Both the position numbers and the translations under genes were made by a program. Source: Chara braunii (Eukaryota > Streptophyta > Charophyceae > Charales > Characeae). From it: a DNA stretch of 40,423 nucleotides. How positions within the stretch are numbered: position 1 is the first letter of the stretch; each line of letters starts with the position of its first letter. Positions 31,194-40,423 of the stretch are shown here, in pieces. The stretch lies in NCBI GenBank assembly GCA_003427395.1, contig BFEA01000329.1, positions 854,030-894,452 on the forward strand, given 5' to 3'. The notes beneath the pieces are model-generated. The model had not been told where the DNA came from. It saw only the letters and a list, made by a program, of their open reading frames with translations, and did not search any database.

Positions 31194-31588
31194 ACAGGTA
31201 CCTTGAAGACGAAGTTGGAGCGATGGCGCTGCAGGTAAGTCCCTCCGACCTCCGCCCAATCTCTGTCTCTATGGTACTACTCTAGCTATGGCGCCCAGCG
31301 CTGAAGACTACTGCTAACGCTACAAAGCGCCCAGCTCTGAAGACTACTGCCAGCGCTAGTACTACTCTTGCAGCGCTCCTCCAGAGTGCTGCTGCCGAAA
31401 CCTGAAGATTACCTCCTGCCTCCTGAACTGCACGTGAAGTGCCTGGGAAGTACCTAGGAACTACCTACCGGCCTGCAGGGTGGGCCAGTCCTACATAGTG
31501 CTGGCCCATCCGAGAGGCTGCTCTTGCCAATGCCTCAACGTGCCAGACCCTAGGGTTGAAGCTCAAATAAAGGTTGTCTTGAAAATAG
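31194..31588. other. Flank next to the 5' LTR, no gene
   Basis: Non-LTR sequence starting ACAGGTACC. A short direct repeat (GCGCCCAGC-CTGAAGACTACTGC type) occurs twice around 31290-31350. I see no gene. Confidence 0.5.
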
Positions 31589-32037
31589 GTCATCCCAAGA
31601 GTGGCATGGCAGACATTAATTCAACCCAAAGACAAAGGTGGGTTGGGACTTATAGACCCAAAGATCCAATGCAAGGCCTTAACACTACAAGTATTGAAAC
31701 GTTTAATTCTGCCCACGGATCTCCCATGGCAAGATCTGGCATTAGAACAGATCCGAAGATTGGCACCCCAGATGATTAAGGAGGTTCACCCTTTGACTTG
31801 GGTGGAAGATAGGTTTTGGTCCATCCCTCGAGCCCAGTCACAGTCGAGGGAATCAGGGGCAAAAAAATAAGCAATGAAAGACCTAAGTATCGATGGGTTC
31901 TGGTCGAACCAGCTAAAATATTGGCGGGAATTACCTTTACCTAACAAGCCAATACCGGAAAGATATGATGAAATCCTACGATAACCCTTGTTTAGCAATC
32001 GATGGATCACAGACCATCATCTCATACATCCAATAAC
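31589..32037 (+). mobile_element. LINE (non-LTR) reverse-transcriptase tail, pseudogene
   Basis: The plus-strand frame reads VIPRVAWQTLIQPKDKGGLG, followed by LIDPKIQCKAL. This is the conserved block just after the RT domain of plant LINEs (PK-GGLGLxDPxxQxxAL). It continues with EVHPLTWVEDRFW and, after a TAA at 31868, with DGFWSNQLKYWRELPLPNK. After a second TAA (31981) come FSNRWITDHHL residues. Both stops are in frame, and no RT catalytic core or endonuclease is present upstream, so it is a 5'-truncated, dead fragment. Confidence 0.7.
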
Positions 32038-33100
32038 ATAAGATCAAAAAAACAATCCGACTGCCTCAGGTCGAACACCACAAAACAATCAAACAACCAC
32101 CAACAAGGAGTTGGCTATCGAAAATAACCTTGATGTAGCCAACAAGGTAGTCGGACTGCCTTAGTTTTGACTTGATGAGACGCGCTTGCCAAAGTCATTC
32201 ATTCCACCTACCACCCACTTAAGATTAGACATGCATACACCTATCTTTATACGTTTCTAATCTTCTTGGATGACAGTCCGCTTTGTGAATGATTCTTGAT
32301 CAGGTGCATTGCTTGAAGTGTTGCATGTCTCTCCCTCTAGGAAATGGTCTGGGGTACTCCTCCTCGCCCGAGCACAAGACTTGGATCTCAAATGTTTGGC
32401 CGTCAGCACTGAAATGACATAGTACCCCCCCCCGTAGAACGGTTCACTCTGGGTCGACTCCTAATGCAACGAACTCTCGCCCCAGATGCTCCCTAGAGAA
32501 AAAGAATGTGCCCACTTCGAGTAACTTTTAGTCATTCTCATTTCGTCTGAGTTCAGGGTAACTTGGACGAAAAGAATCAGAAGGAGATAGCGAATGAAAA
32601 TCATTTTGACAGGTATAGGTAGATAAGGTTATTCGGGATAGAATGGGTCAGCCCCGGGAAAAGACTAAGTCTATCTGACCTTATCTGCTTTATTTCAATG
32701 AAATTCGTTTCACGATGTACACAAAACGAAAGTTTTTCAAAACAACGAATGTTTTTTGACACGCAGGCAGGTAAAAAGTAAAAAGAAGAAAATCATTTTC
32801 CCTTTCTCCAATAGGCAAAATTAATCTTTTTTTCAAGCATCCTTCTACCTACCTGCACTCAAAGCAAACAAACAAGTTCAAAGGAAACCAATGCAACCCC
32901 ATATCCAAGTCAGAACTCACCAGTCACATGCAAACACACATTTCCTTTGCCTTTTCAATGAACATTCAATGACACAAGGTGTGAAGGGAAGTCTGAGTCG
33001 ATCAACTAACTGACTGACTGACTGACTGACCTTGAGTGAAGTTTGAGTCGAGTCACTCAAGAAAGCCTAGTAATATTTCAATCAAAGAAAAATGATCGTC
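32038..33100. other. Unassigned intergenic stretch
   Basis: AT-rich with no credible gene. It includes a (TGAC)n microsatellite at 33008-33030, flanked by two related GAAG-TGAGTCGA phrases. Confidence 0.5.
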
Positions 33101-34450
33101 GTTGAATATGAAAATATGCGGCTCACATGAAAATACACGGCTCACAACTCTACAGGTGGTGACCTTTCTCCTGAGTCACGGTCCGCGTTCTCCACCAAGT
33201 GCCCAGGGACACAAAGCGGGCACCCACAAGGACCGAAGCGAGATAGCCCTCGAGGAGGGTGTTTTCACTTACGGAACCCACGTGGTCCCACTACAGTCTC
33301 AACGGCACCTCGTCCACCACACATAGTTCCAATCAACCGCAGATCCTCACCGCCTCAAATCACCACGTCCGCTCACAATGGTCATACCAACATGCCCGGT
33401 TCCGATCTCAAAACCCAGTTCCACCTAATCCCAAAATGGTCTCAACTGGTCTCGGGTGGTCCCACACCATCGCCCGCAACACCAGATGGTCCAGAACTCA
33501 AAACCGCTCGCTCCGCATGCCATAATAAAAATAAAGGTGGCCTCCGGTGAAAACCGCAGGTGCTGCAAGCTCCAACAATCATTGTGTGTACTCACTCCAT
33601 GTTGTGTCGCTGCTCCACACACCAATACCGCACGGTCCCAAATATGTGTCAGTGCCACAAAACGCACAACGGTGGATCACCACTCGTCACGCCATTAATC
33701 GGTACCATGGCTGCCTCGCAGCACCACCGCCTGATCATACAAAAAAAAAAAAACTGGCTCCACTGCGATGCAAAACATCCGCAACATTTTCCTCCATAAT
33801 AGTGTCGCCGACGTGTTGCCAAACGAACAACACTTCCCTCCATATAAAAAAAATATCGACGCCCCCGTCTATTTCAGCAGCATGACCCCACCGGATACAC
33901 TGTCGTTGTCGTGCCGCTGATCAAACATCATGACCCCACACACATTAAAAAATGATGTCGGCGCCGTGCGGCAAATCTAGCAGCACCTTCCCTTTAAAAA
34001 TAAGTTGCCGCCGAGTTAAAATTTCGGCAGCGTAACCCCAACACATTACCAAAATGCCTTTTACTGCCAAAAACAATTGGACAGCACTACCGCACCACTG
34101 TCATAGATGCCACCGTGCTACTGCCGCCACAAAAAAAGGGTCAGCGTTTCCGCACCGCTGTCAAAAAGATGCTGCCGACGCCACCAAAAATCGAGCAGCG
34201 CTTCCACGCCGCTGCCAATAACGCCGCCGCCGCAGGAAAAAAAATTCGGCAGCGCCGCTGCAGTTGCCGCAAAAAAGCAGCAGTACCTCCCCCACGGTCG
34301 TCGCTATGGCTGCGACTATGGCAGGCAGCACCTCCACCCTTGCTGAGATGGTGGCTATGACAGCCTCCTCTCTCAGCCTCCATTGCAGACCTCCACTTCT
34401 CCTCCCTCTCACTCTGCAACTCCAGCAGCTCCTCTCACCAACTGGCTAAT
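33101..34450. other. Low-complexity region with degenerate hairpin tandem repeats
   Basis: No credible gene. From about 34080 a 50-60-base unit recurs with pairing arms that change together: GACAG with CTGTC (34080-34102), CAGCG with CGCTG (34142-34160), GCAGCG with CGCTGC (34195-34215). A minus-strand phrase around 34400 (ELLELQSEREEKWRSAMEAE) looks like coiled coil but is not supported further. Confidence 0.5.
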
Positions 34451-34970
34451 ACTCAAGTAGGGTGTGGGCAGCACCTCAAATGTGTGAGGCAGCTGCTGGC
34501 CAGCCCAACTTTTATAGCTGGCCAAAGGCTGAGGGCAGTTGCTTGCCCTCAGCCAAAAATCGTAGCTGGGCTCAACCCTTGATCAAAAATGAGATCAAGG
34601 GTTGAAAGCCTTGATGTTCCCTTAGGAACACCAGGTTCCCAGGCCCAACAATGCACCTGGCCGCTACCGCAGGCCAGGCGCAACTGCAAATGGCTGAACT
34701 AAGCCATTTACAGCAGGTTGTTTGAACCCAACAGTTTGTTGTCAACTCATGATCCAGATGCTTTTTTGCCCTGCATTTGGTCTGAGGCCATGATCAGATT
34801 CGCAGCCGTTTTTTTTTCTTTTCCCAACTCTTCTTCTCCCCTTCCCCTTCATTGCTTTGGCAACCTTGTTTTTCCCCAAAAGAGGGAAGAAAAATAAATT
34901 AAAGAAAAGAAAGAAAGAATTAAAACAAAAAAACAAAATAAAAGAAGACTATCTCGTTTTCCCTCAGCCC
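34451..34970. other. Unassigned intergenic stretch
   Basis: Contains near-repeats of CTGGCCAG and CTGAGGGCA, and an A-rich run at 34880-34950. No gene seen. Confidence 0.45.
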
Positions 34971-34976
34971 TGCTTT

Positions 34977-35064
34977 ACTGGCAGGGTATGCTCAGCAATG
35001 CCCGTTGAGCCACCCCACCTGCTAAAAGGCAGTCCCAGGTTCAAACCCCATGACAATCAAGTGG
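34977..35064 (+). repeat. Possible tRNA-derived SINE head
   Basis: TATGCTCAGCAATGCC (34987-35002) resembles an A box. CAGGTTCAAACCCC (35036-35049) is a close B-box match. The roughly 50-base spacing is somewhat long for a tRNA. An A/T-rich stretch follows. No flanking target duplication found by eye. Confidence 0.3.
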
Positions 35065-35105
35065 CGATACCAAAAAGTACCCGAATTTTGACAATTTTTA
35101 ATTAA

Positions 35106-35740
35106 ACACTCGCTATATAAAAAAAAATATGAAAAACTTCAAGCGCGTGGATTAGGTACCCAAGCATCCACAGAAAAAAATTCAAAGTCAGAAAAAATCA
35201 TTCCGGACATAAAACAAACGCTGGCGCGAACCAAAAAACAAGAAAATAAATTTTCCTCCCTTCGAAGTTTTCAGCCCGGTTTCTCTTTTTTTTTTTTTTT
35301 TTTTTCCCAAGTGCCTTGCCCACGAGGCATGGCAAATCTCACGTGAGGCATCAATTGCCTCACTCACCTCATACTCACACTAATGCTACAATGCCTTGTA
35401 TTGGGCTACGATCATAGCAAAAGAGATGCTTTACTGTTTGTTCTCATGGAGCAAACCAGCAACCCTCCTATATGAAGGGCTGCAACCCAGTAGGTCATTC
35501 AACACAGCCTTGGGCAGGCTCCGCCTGCCCCCTTTTGCAACCCCAGTCGTGCTGTCATCGACACGATAGCCGCCCGGTTCCACGACATGCATGTCGTAAT
35601 CACATACATGGCACAACCACCATGTATAACTCACCCGGACCCAGGAATGCGCAGCGTAGGTAGGGTCAGACTGGTCATAGGTCTCTGTCGACCGCATGCC
35701 TCCGCGTTCTCAATGAAGGTTGCGGACGTCGAGGTCGAAC
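35106..35740. other. Unassigned intergenic stretch
   Basis: Includes a poly-T run at about 35282-35305 and mixed sequence with no convincing gene on either strand. Confidence 0.45.
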
Positions 35741-35748
35741 TATCATTA

Positions 35749-35923
35749 TCCGACCTTTTGGGTCGGACGTCAACAACGTGAAACCTCGCTTAAAAGATGG
35801 TTGTAACCTCTAAGTCATATGATCAGTTTGAATAACTTTGGCAACGTCATTCCCATCAAGGGTCAGACAGTGTCCGACACAAGTCTCTCAATTCAATGAA
35901 AAGGTCGGACAGCGTCCGACCTT
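35749..35923. repeat. Set of GGTCGGAC-type hairpins
   Basis: Three inverted repeats: TCCGACC with GGTCGGA (35749-35767); GTCAGAC with GTCCGAC (35862-35878, one mismatch); AAGGTCGGAC with GTCCGACCTT (35901-35923, three-base loop AGC). Confidence 0.65.
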
Positions 35924-35986
35924 GAAAGGGTTTCTGCTCTGACACCGGCATCAAAGGCTCCATCTATTGGTGGGGAACTACACCTA

Positions 35987-36310
35987 CTGGAAATTGGGTC
36001 CAACGTCCCTGTACAATGTTGTGAATGTATCTGTTGGAAATCGGGTTCAGTGTCCCAGTACAATGATGTGAATGTATCTGTTGGAAATCAGGTCCAGCAT
36101 CCCTATGCAGAGGTGTGATGATATCTCTAACTGCCTATGTATGTCATTATCTATTAGACGAAACCGTAACCTTTTTCTGGTGTGTAACAGCTGGAAATCG
36201 GGTCCACCGTCCCTATGCAGTGATGTGAGGATATGTTATTCTACTAAGACACGAAACCCTAACACAGATGTGATGTATATGAGCTGGAAATCGAGACCAG
36301 CACCCCTATT
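35987..36310 (+). repeat. Degenerate tandem repeat, five copies
   Basis: Copies start near 35987, 36033, 36080, 36190 and 36282. Shared phrases are TGGAAATCGGGTCCA, GTCCCTATGCA and GTGATGTGAATGTATCT. Spacing is irregular (about 46, 47, 110, 92). No coding sense. Confidence 0.7.
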
Positions 36311-36670
36311 GTGTGTTCGCACGTCAACCTATATCTCATAAAAGAGCCGAGGAATTGATTACTTCCCTACGTAAGGGAAGGGTTAACCTCCAGCCCATGA
36401 AGTATTATGATCCTAACAAAACGCATGTTCATCAATCCCCCAACAAAGAAGTCAAAGCAAAGCACGAAACCCTAAACTACGCACCTCCCCTTGGGGGTCA
36501 TCATCAAAACATGTCTATCTTATATTTATCAATCAAAATATGTTATCCGAGAGGGAAACCCTAAACCTCCTTATTCAACCATATCAGCCATATCTCCATC
36601 ATCACGCCGAGCAGAGGCTGATTGCCCTTCTTGATTGAAATTGCGGGTCGGGCAATTTCAATCCCTTCAA
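36311..36670. other. Unassigned intergenic stretch
   Basis: A short plus-strand open frame (36313-36564) contains RKGRVNLQPMKYYDPN, but nothing recognisable supports it. CGAAACCCTAA phrases recur here and at 36250. Confidence 0.4.
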
Positions 36671-36951
36671 CTATCCTACCTCCTCCCTGAGTCGGACAGC
36701 AAGAAGCAATTCCATATCAAGATTGGAGGGGGGAAGAATAGAACACCACTTTGTTTCAGCCCCAATCCCCTTCCCACTGTCCTCGTCAGATCCCGACATC
36801 TCACTCGCCATTCTGATGATGAAATTGGTTGCACAGTCACTGCTGCCAGTCCCGCTGTTACCGTGGTCATCGTTGTTGTTTTTGTTGTCCTTGTTGTTGC
36901 TTTTACCGTCGTCCCCGACCGCACTGTCATTGTTGAAGTTGTTGTTGTCGT
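36671..36951 (-). pseudogene. Decayed ORF of unknown function, C-terminal part
   Basis: Minus strand, Asn/Asp-rich (FNNDSAVGDDGKSNNKDNKN), followed by more ordinary sequence (ATNFIIRMASEMSGSDEDSG), ending at a stop at 36671. Counting out the intervening transposon plus one copy of its 11-bp duplication (1132 bases) puts this in frame with the DNNNDGSINNNIYNDNN reading of the upstream part. The two pieces were therefore one reading frame before the insertion. Confidence 0.5.
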
Positions 36952-37041
36952 CTGCGTAGCACCCCGTTCGCATTCGCCGGCAAACGTGAACACGTTCGCC
37001 CGAACGCAAACAGGCTCCGAAAAACAACGAACGCGAACGTA

Positions 37042-37078
37042 ATTTTTTATTTTTATTTTATTTTATTTTATTTATATA
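37042..37078. repeat. (ATTTT)n tract
   Basis: Runs of TTTTA units followed by TATATATA, within the left part of the TIR transposon. Confidence 0.8.
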
Positions 37079-37194
37079 TAGGGGTGGGGGGGGCATAGGT
37101 GGTGTCCCTGAACCCCCTCGGTATCTGCAGATCAATCATCTCTGCAATGGTGCTGCCCCCCACCAGATCCACCCCATCCCCCCCCGCACCCCCC

Positions 37195-37630
37195 CGACAG
37201 AATCTGTCACAGTCTGTGTGTGCTGACCCCCCAGCCACACATATGTGACAGACTATCGGTCACAGTCTGTCATAGCCAGTGTGTTGGGCAGCACACACAG
37301 ACTGTGACAGAGTCTGTCACATATGTGTGGCACACACATCTGTGACAGACAGTCTGTTGGGCAGCACACACAAACTGTGCCCAACTGACATTGCAGCACA
37401 CAGACTGGTGGGGCCCAGCTCACACAGAGTCTATCACAGTCTGTGTGATAGAGTTTGTCACTGTCTGTCACAGTCTGTGTGACTGACAGTCTGTCACAGT
37501 CTGGGGAGCAGCACACACAGAGTGTGACAGAGTCTGTGTGCCCCCTACCCGACAAACTATGTCACAGTCTGTGCGCTGCCCACCACATTGTGACAGACAG
37601 TCTGTCACATAGACTGTGACAAACTCTGAC
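37195..37630. repeat. Palindromic ACAGACTGTGACAG-type satellite
   Basis: Irregular tandem copies of phrases such as CTGTCACAGTCTGTGTG and AGACTGTGACAGAGTCTGTC in both orientations, so many self-complementary segments exist. Lies inside the TIR transposon. Confidence 0.8.
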
Positions 37631-37639
37631 AGACTGTTT

Positions 37640-37749
37640 GACACACACACACACACTTGCTGCACACACACACACACACACACACGCACACACACACACT
37701 GACACACACTGCATCAGATTGTGACACACTGACTCACACGCACTGACAC

Positions 37750-37780
<31 letters not shown>

Positions 37781-37920
37781 TACACTGTCGCACCCACGCA
37801 CACACGGATGCACATACTACACACACTGATGCACACACTATACACACACACACACACTGATGCACCCACATGCACACGGTACACACACACACACTGACGC
37901 ACCCACGCACACACTGACGC
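37640..37920. repeat. (CA)n-rich microsatellite
   Basis: Long CACACA runs with interspersed CTGATGCACC and CTGACGCACC units, inside the TIR transposon. The Val/Cys-rich minus-strand open frames here are artefacts of the repeat. Confidence 0.9.
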
Positions 37921-38072
37921 ACCCCAAGGCCCCATAACCCCCACCAGGACCACCACCGGCGACCGGTACCGGCCCCCACAAACGATGTTCGCGGCCTCCA
38001 AAAACGCGTTCTCGCGAACGTGTTCGCAACCCGTTCGTGCAAACGAGCGAACACATTCGCCGTGCTACGCAG

Positions 38073-38578
38073 GTTGTTGTCGTTGTTTTTGTTGTTGTCG
38101 TTGTAGATGTTGTTGTTGATGCTGCCGTCGTTGTTGTTGTCTGTGGCCGTTGCTGTTGTTGTTGTTGTTGTTGTTGTTGATGCCGTAGTTGTCTTCGTCT
38201 TCCTTCGCTCCATCCTCCTGCCAGTCCTCATCCTCCATGTCGTTATCACCCTCCAGCCGGTCCTCAAGCATATAGCGCAGGTTGTGACCCTCAGTGAAGA
38301 GGGCATAGCAGGTAGATATCATGTCATATGCCCTCCTCCAATCGATGCAGGCTTCAAGCTGGGGATCCGGCCCCTCCTCCAGCTCCCATATAATCAGCAT
38401 GTCGTCGGTCATATCTTTCAACCAAAATAGCCAGAGAAATCGCTCCCCTTTCGACCTCTGGCTCCTCATGCGACCGCAAAGACAGCTCCCCCACAATCAC
38501 CTGTAACCGCCTGCATCCCTTCTCCAAGGTCATCATCCATTCGTCTGCTCCACGTTGTAGCTCCCCCCCCAACTCCAT
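38073..38578 (-). pseudogene. Decayed ORF of unknown function, N-terminal part
   Basis: Minus-strand reading from an ATG at 38578 (MELGGELQRGADEWMMTLEKG). It runs to about 38455, where a frameshift at a short G run moves it into the frame that reads LFWLKDMTDDMLIIWELEEG, then DWRRAYDMISTCYALFTEG, an acidic segment, and a long asparagine tract. A second frameshift in the asparagine tract is needed to join the downstream part. The middle block is protein-like and non-repetitive. I do not recognise the family. The reading is broken at 38073 by a transposon. Possibly a fragment of another mobile element or of a dispersed gene family. Confidence 0.5.
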
Positions 38579-38599
38579 CTCTTATCCAGATAGCCGCGC

Positions 38600-39790
38600 C
38601 CCTCTTATGTTTCCGTGTCGACCTCACAGCTGGCGCTACCCCTGCCCGCGCGTCGCAGGACGGCCACGTCACCAACAACAGACGCCACATGGCGAAAGGA
38701 GCCACGTGCGTCTGTCGGGCGCGTGCACAGGCCTGACAGCCGAGGAGCTCCCCTCCCCAGACGCTAGTCTAGCCAGAGGGACCGGGCCTTGCCGGTCCGC
38801 CGGTGTCAGGGCGCTAGCGCTAACGCAGCTTCGCAATTGTGTTTCAAGTGACGGTGTCCTTTGCTAACGTCTGTATGATCACGCATGATGTGGTTTCTTC
38901 TGTATTTGAGTTATTCTGTCTCTGATGGCCCAATCATGCCAGATTCATCGATTTCCCACAGGATGTCAACTGAAATTCGCGGACATCATTAGGAGAGGAT
39001 GTCATTGACATCAATGATTTTGGCCAGGGCAGCTGCACCTCCGGGATTTTGTTACAAGCGCCATGTCATTACACTGTCTGGTAAACCTGACCCCAATATT
39101 GATACGGGTTAGGGGAGCTCGCCAAGCGAACCAATTATCTTGATAATAGACTCGTGGACAACGTAACATGGGGCGGTAGATCTTGCAAAGGTGAACTACA
39201 TTGGGTGGTGTTCTGAATTTCGAGTCTCTCTGTATCTGGTCAGGTTTGGGGCGGGATTCGATGAATGACTTTTGATTTACGGCTTCAATAATTCATAGCT
39301 ATTTTCGGCAGGCAGGGGTTGGATTGGAGTTCAAAACCTGAGCCTTGCATCTGGCCAACCCAGTAGGGTAGATTCAATCGTTGTGTCTCTGCTTCAGGCC
39401 GCATACGTAGGCTCATTTCTTTTTCACTACTTTAATCATGTGCCTAGCTACACGCATTGGCTACACCTTTACTTCTTTCCCCATTCAGGATAATTTCTCT
39501 CCTTGACTTCGGGTTGGTCCCCTACTACTTGCTACTGGACATTATCTGCGGTGCGTAGGATTAAACCTGTGATTTCTACTCCTTGTCTGTTTTAGGTATT
39601 CTTGCTTCTCTGGCAAGTTGATTCTATTTTTTAAGCATTCTCGTCCCTTTAGTGAGTTGGTATGAATTAACGAACTCTTGTCATTGCATGCTCTTAGCTG
39701 TAAGTTCTGCAGAAAGGTTTTGTCGGTGTTATCTTCTCGGGTATTGGCTTCACTCCCCCTTCTTGGTGGATTTCCACCCGGAATCCTCTA
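38600..39790. other. Unassigned intergenic stretch
   Basis: No convincing gene. Around 39310-39370 the minus strand has TTGGCCAGATGC and GGTTTTGAACTCC, weakly tRNA-like, but their spacing is too short to call a SINE. Confidence 0.4.
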
Positions 39791-39795
39791 CAGAC

Positions 39796-39796
39796 T

Positions 39797-39840
<44 letters not shown>

Positions 39841-39868
39841 TTTTATTTTATTTTATTTATTATTTTTA
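39796..39868. repeat. (ATTT)n microsatellite
   Basis: About 45 bases of perfect TTTA units followed by TTTTA units. It creates the false Leu/Ile/Tyr/Phe-rich reading at 39652-39880. Confidence 0.95.
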
Positions 39869-40423
39869 GAAAGAATCAAAACCTCTCGGTTCTGGCTCCT
39901 GCCATTCTGGGGAGCGACAGTCCGGTTCTTATTCCCCCGGCAAGTCAAAAGAAGATACAAGAATACCTCACGCTCCTCCCCATTAAGGTTGAGAGGCCCG
40001 AGAGGGCGGCATTGATTGCTCCCATTCGGGAGGATGTACCACCCCTCACCCCTGCCTAGCTTAGCCTATTTCAGCTAAACTCTTTCTATGTGCATTGCTC
40101 CTTTCAGCTATGAGTTGTCAGTTGCTGTCTGTCTCGCTAGAGCATTTTCCGTCCTGCATCCCTGTAGCCCGTGTAGCCCGTGTAGCCCATTCTGGTCTAT
40201 TCTGCGCCGTACCACCGCATGTCCACCAAGGAAAGATGATGGGGGGGGAATGGGTCCGGAAAGTCTGTCGGTGGTCGCAATGGCACGCTCTGGTCCACTT
40301 TCGTCCATTCCTTAAAGGAGATGCAATAATCCCTCTTGACGTCTGCCTGCTCTTGTCCCAAAGCCTGTCCCTGTCCTTCCCCATCCCATTGGACATGAGC
40401 AATCCAGCCCCCCTTGTCCCCCC
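39869..40423. other. Right end of window, possible exon-like frame
   Basis: After ATTTTTAG (ends 39869, acceptor-like) a plus-strand frame runs to 40059, with protein-like text such as KKIQEYLTLLPIKVERPERA. No family is recognised and no start or donor is clear. A GTGTAGCCC triplet-like repeat lies at 40165-40190. Otherwise nothing is seen. Confidence 0.2.

Larger units (their letters stand above)
36952..38072. mobile_element. Non-autonomous TIR DNA transposon, 1121 bp
   Basis: Perfect 11-bp terminal inverted repeats (CTGCGTAGCAC at 36952-36962, GTGCTACGCAG at 38062-38072). They are flanked by an 11-bp direct repeat GTTGTTGTCGT (36941-36951 and 38073-38083). Subterminal regions at both ends are rich in GTTCG/CGAAC words. 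The interior is satellite and CA repeat, with no transposase. A target duplication of 8-11 bp suits Mutator-like (9-11) or hAT (8) elements; the exact length is blurred by the host GTT repeat. It sits inside an asparagine-coding tract. Confidence 0.75.

Noticed and set aside
37253-38001. Several Val/Cys-rich open frames
   Set aside because: They are translations of CA repeats and of the ACAGACTGTG satellite.
36941-38083. Helitron or CACTA element
   Set aside because: Ends are not TC/CTRR or CACTA, and the target duplication is far longer than the 0 or 3 bp those families make.
39300-39375. tRNA-like A and B boxes on the minus strand
   Set aside because: Box spacing is about 17 bases, too short for a pol III promoter or tRNA, and the B box has an extra T.
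39652-40059. A membrane-protein-like open frame with a run of Leu/Ile/Tyr/Phe
   Set aside because: The hydrophobic run is the ATTT microsatellite; only the last 60 codons look protein-like and they have no recognisable family.

Overview
Eukaryotic, plant-lineage nuclear DNA dominated by transposable elements. The evidence is plant-type Ty3/gypsy pol domains, a primer-binding site matching plant tRNA-Asp, splice-like signals, LINE and tRNA-derived remnants, microsatellites, an N gap, and no intact host gene. The pol and extra-ORF proteins remind me of predicted proteins of the charophyte alga Chara braunii. That is memory, not a search, so the species is only a suggestion.

Main structure: one very large, decayed Ty3/gypsy LTR retrotransposon on the minus strand, 31193 down to 7332. 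Its right-hand (5') LTR spans 22884-31193, about 8.3 kb including a 130-base N gap. It starts TGTCG, ends GGACA, and is followed two bases later by a tRNA-Asp primer-binding site (22861-22881). The internal region (22883-11180, about 11.7 kb) reads, in minus-strand order: 5' leader with splice signals, gag with a CCHC knuckle, protease, reverse transcriptase, RNase H and integrase. A second gag-like reading frame (15840-13196) follows pol, with its own CCHC knuckle and a strong splice acceptor just ahead of its ATG. A 2-kb 3' untranslated stretch carries a tRNA-like sequence. The left-hand (3') LTR (7332-11179) is truncated. At 7331/7332 it abuts the terminus of another, more diverged LTR of the same family (1-7331, continuing left of the window), which looks like a nested self-insertion.

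The LTRs are unusually rich in RNA-like structure. They carry arrays of hairpins with a constant six-base loop (A-A/T-CTTA) and stems that change in compensating fashion, a roughly 123-bp tandem repeat with a second hairpin class, runs of palindromes, and a tRNA-like segment with pol III box-like motifs. The two LTR copies of the main element differ by about 5-6% by eye, except for a 1.2-kb tract with no visible difference.

Right flank (31194-40423): a LINE reverse-transcriptase tail with stops, degenerate hairpin-forming tandem repeats, a possible SINE, and a 1.1-kb terminal-inverted-repeat transposon with an 11-bp target duplication. That transposon sits inside the asparagine-rich tract of a decayed minus-strand reading frame. 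The rest is microsatellites and unassigned sequence.

No gene here looks intact. If the element was ever active, gag, protease and pol would have made particles and cDNA in the usual way. The downstream gag-like protein would have been an extra RNA-binding or structural product, probably made from a spliced RNA.
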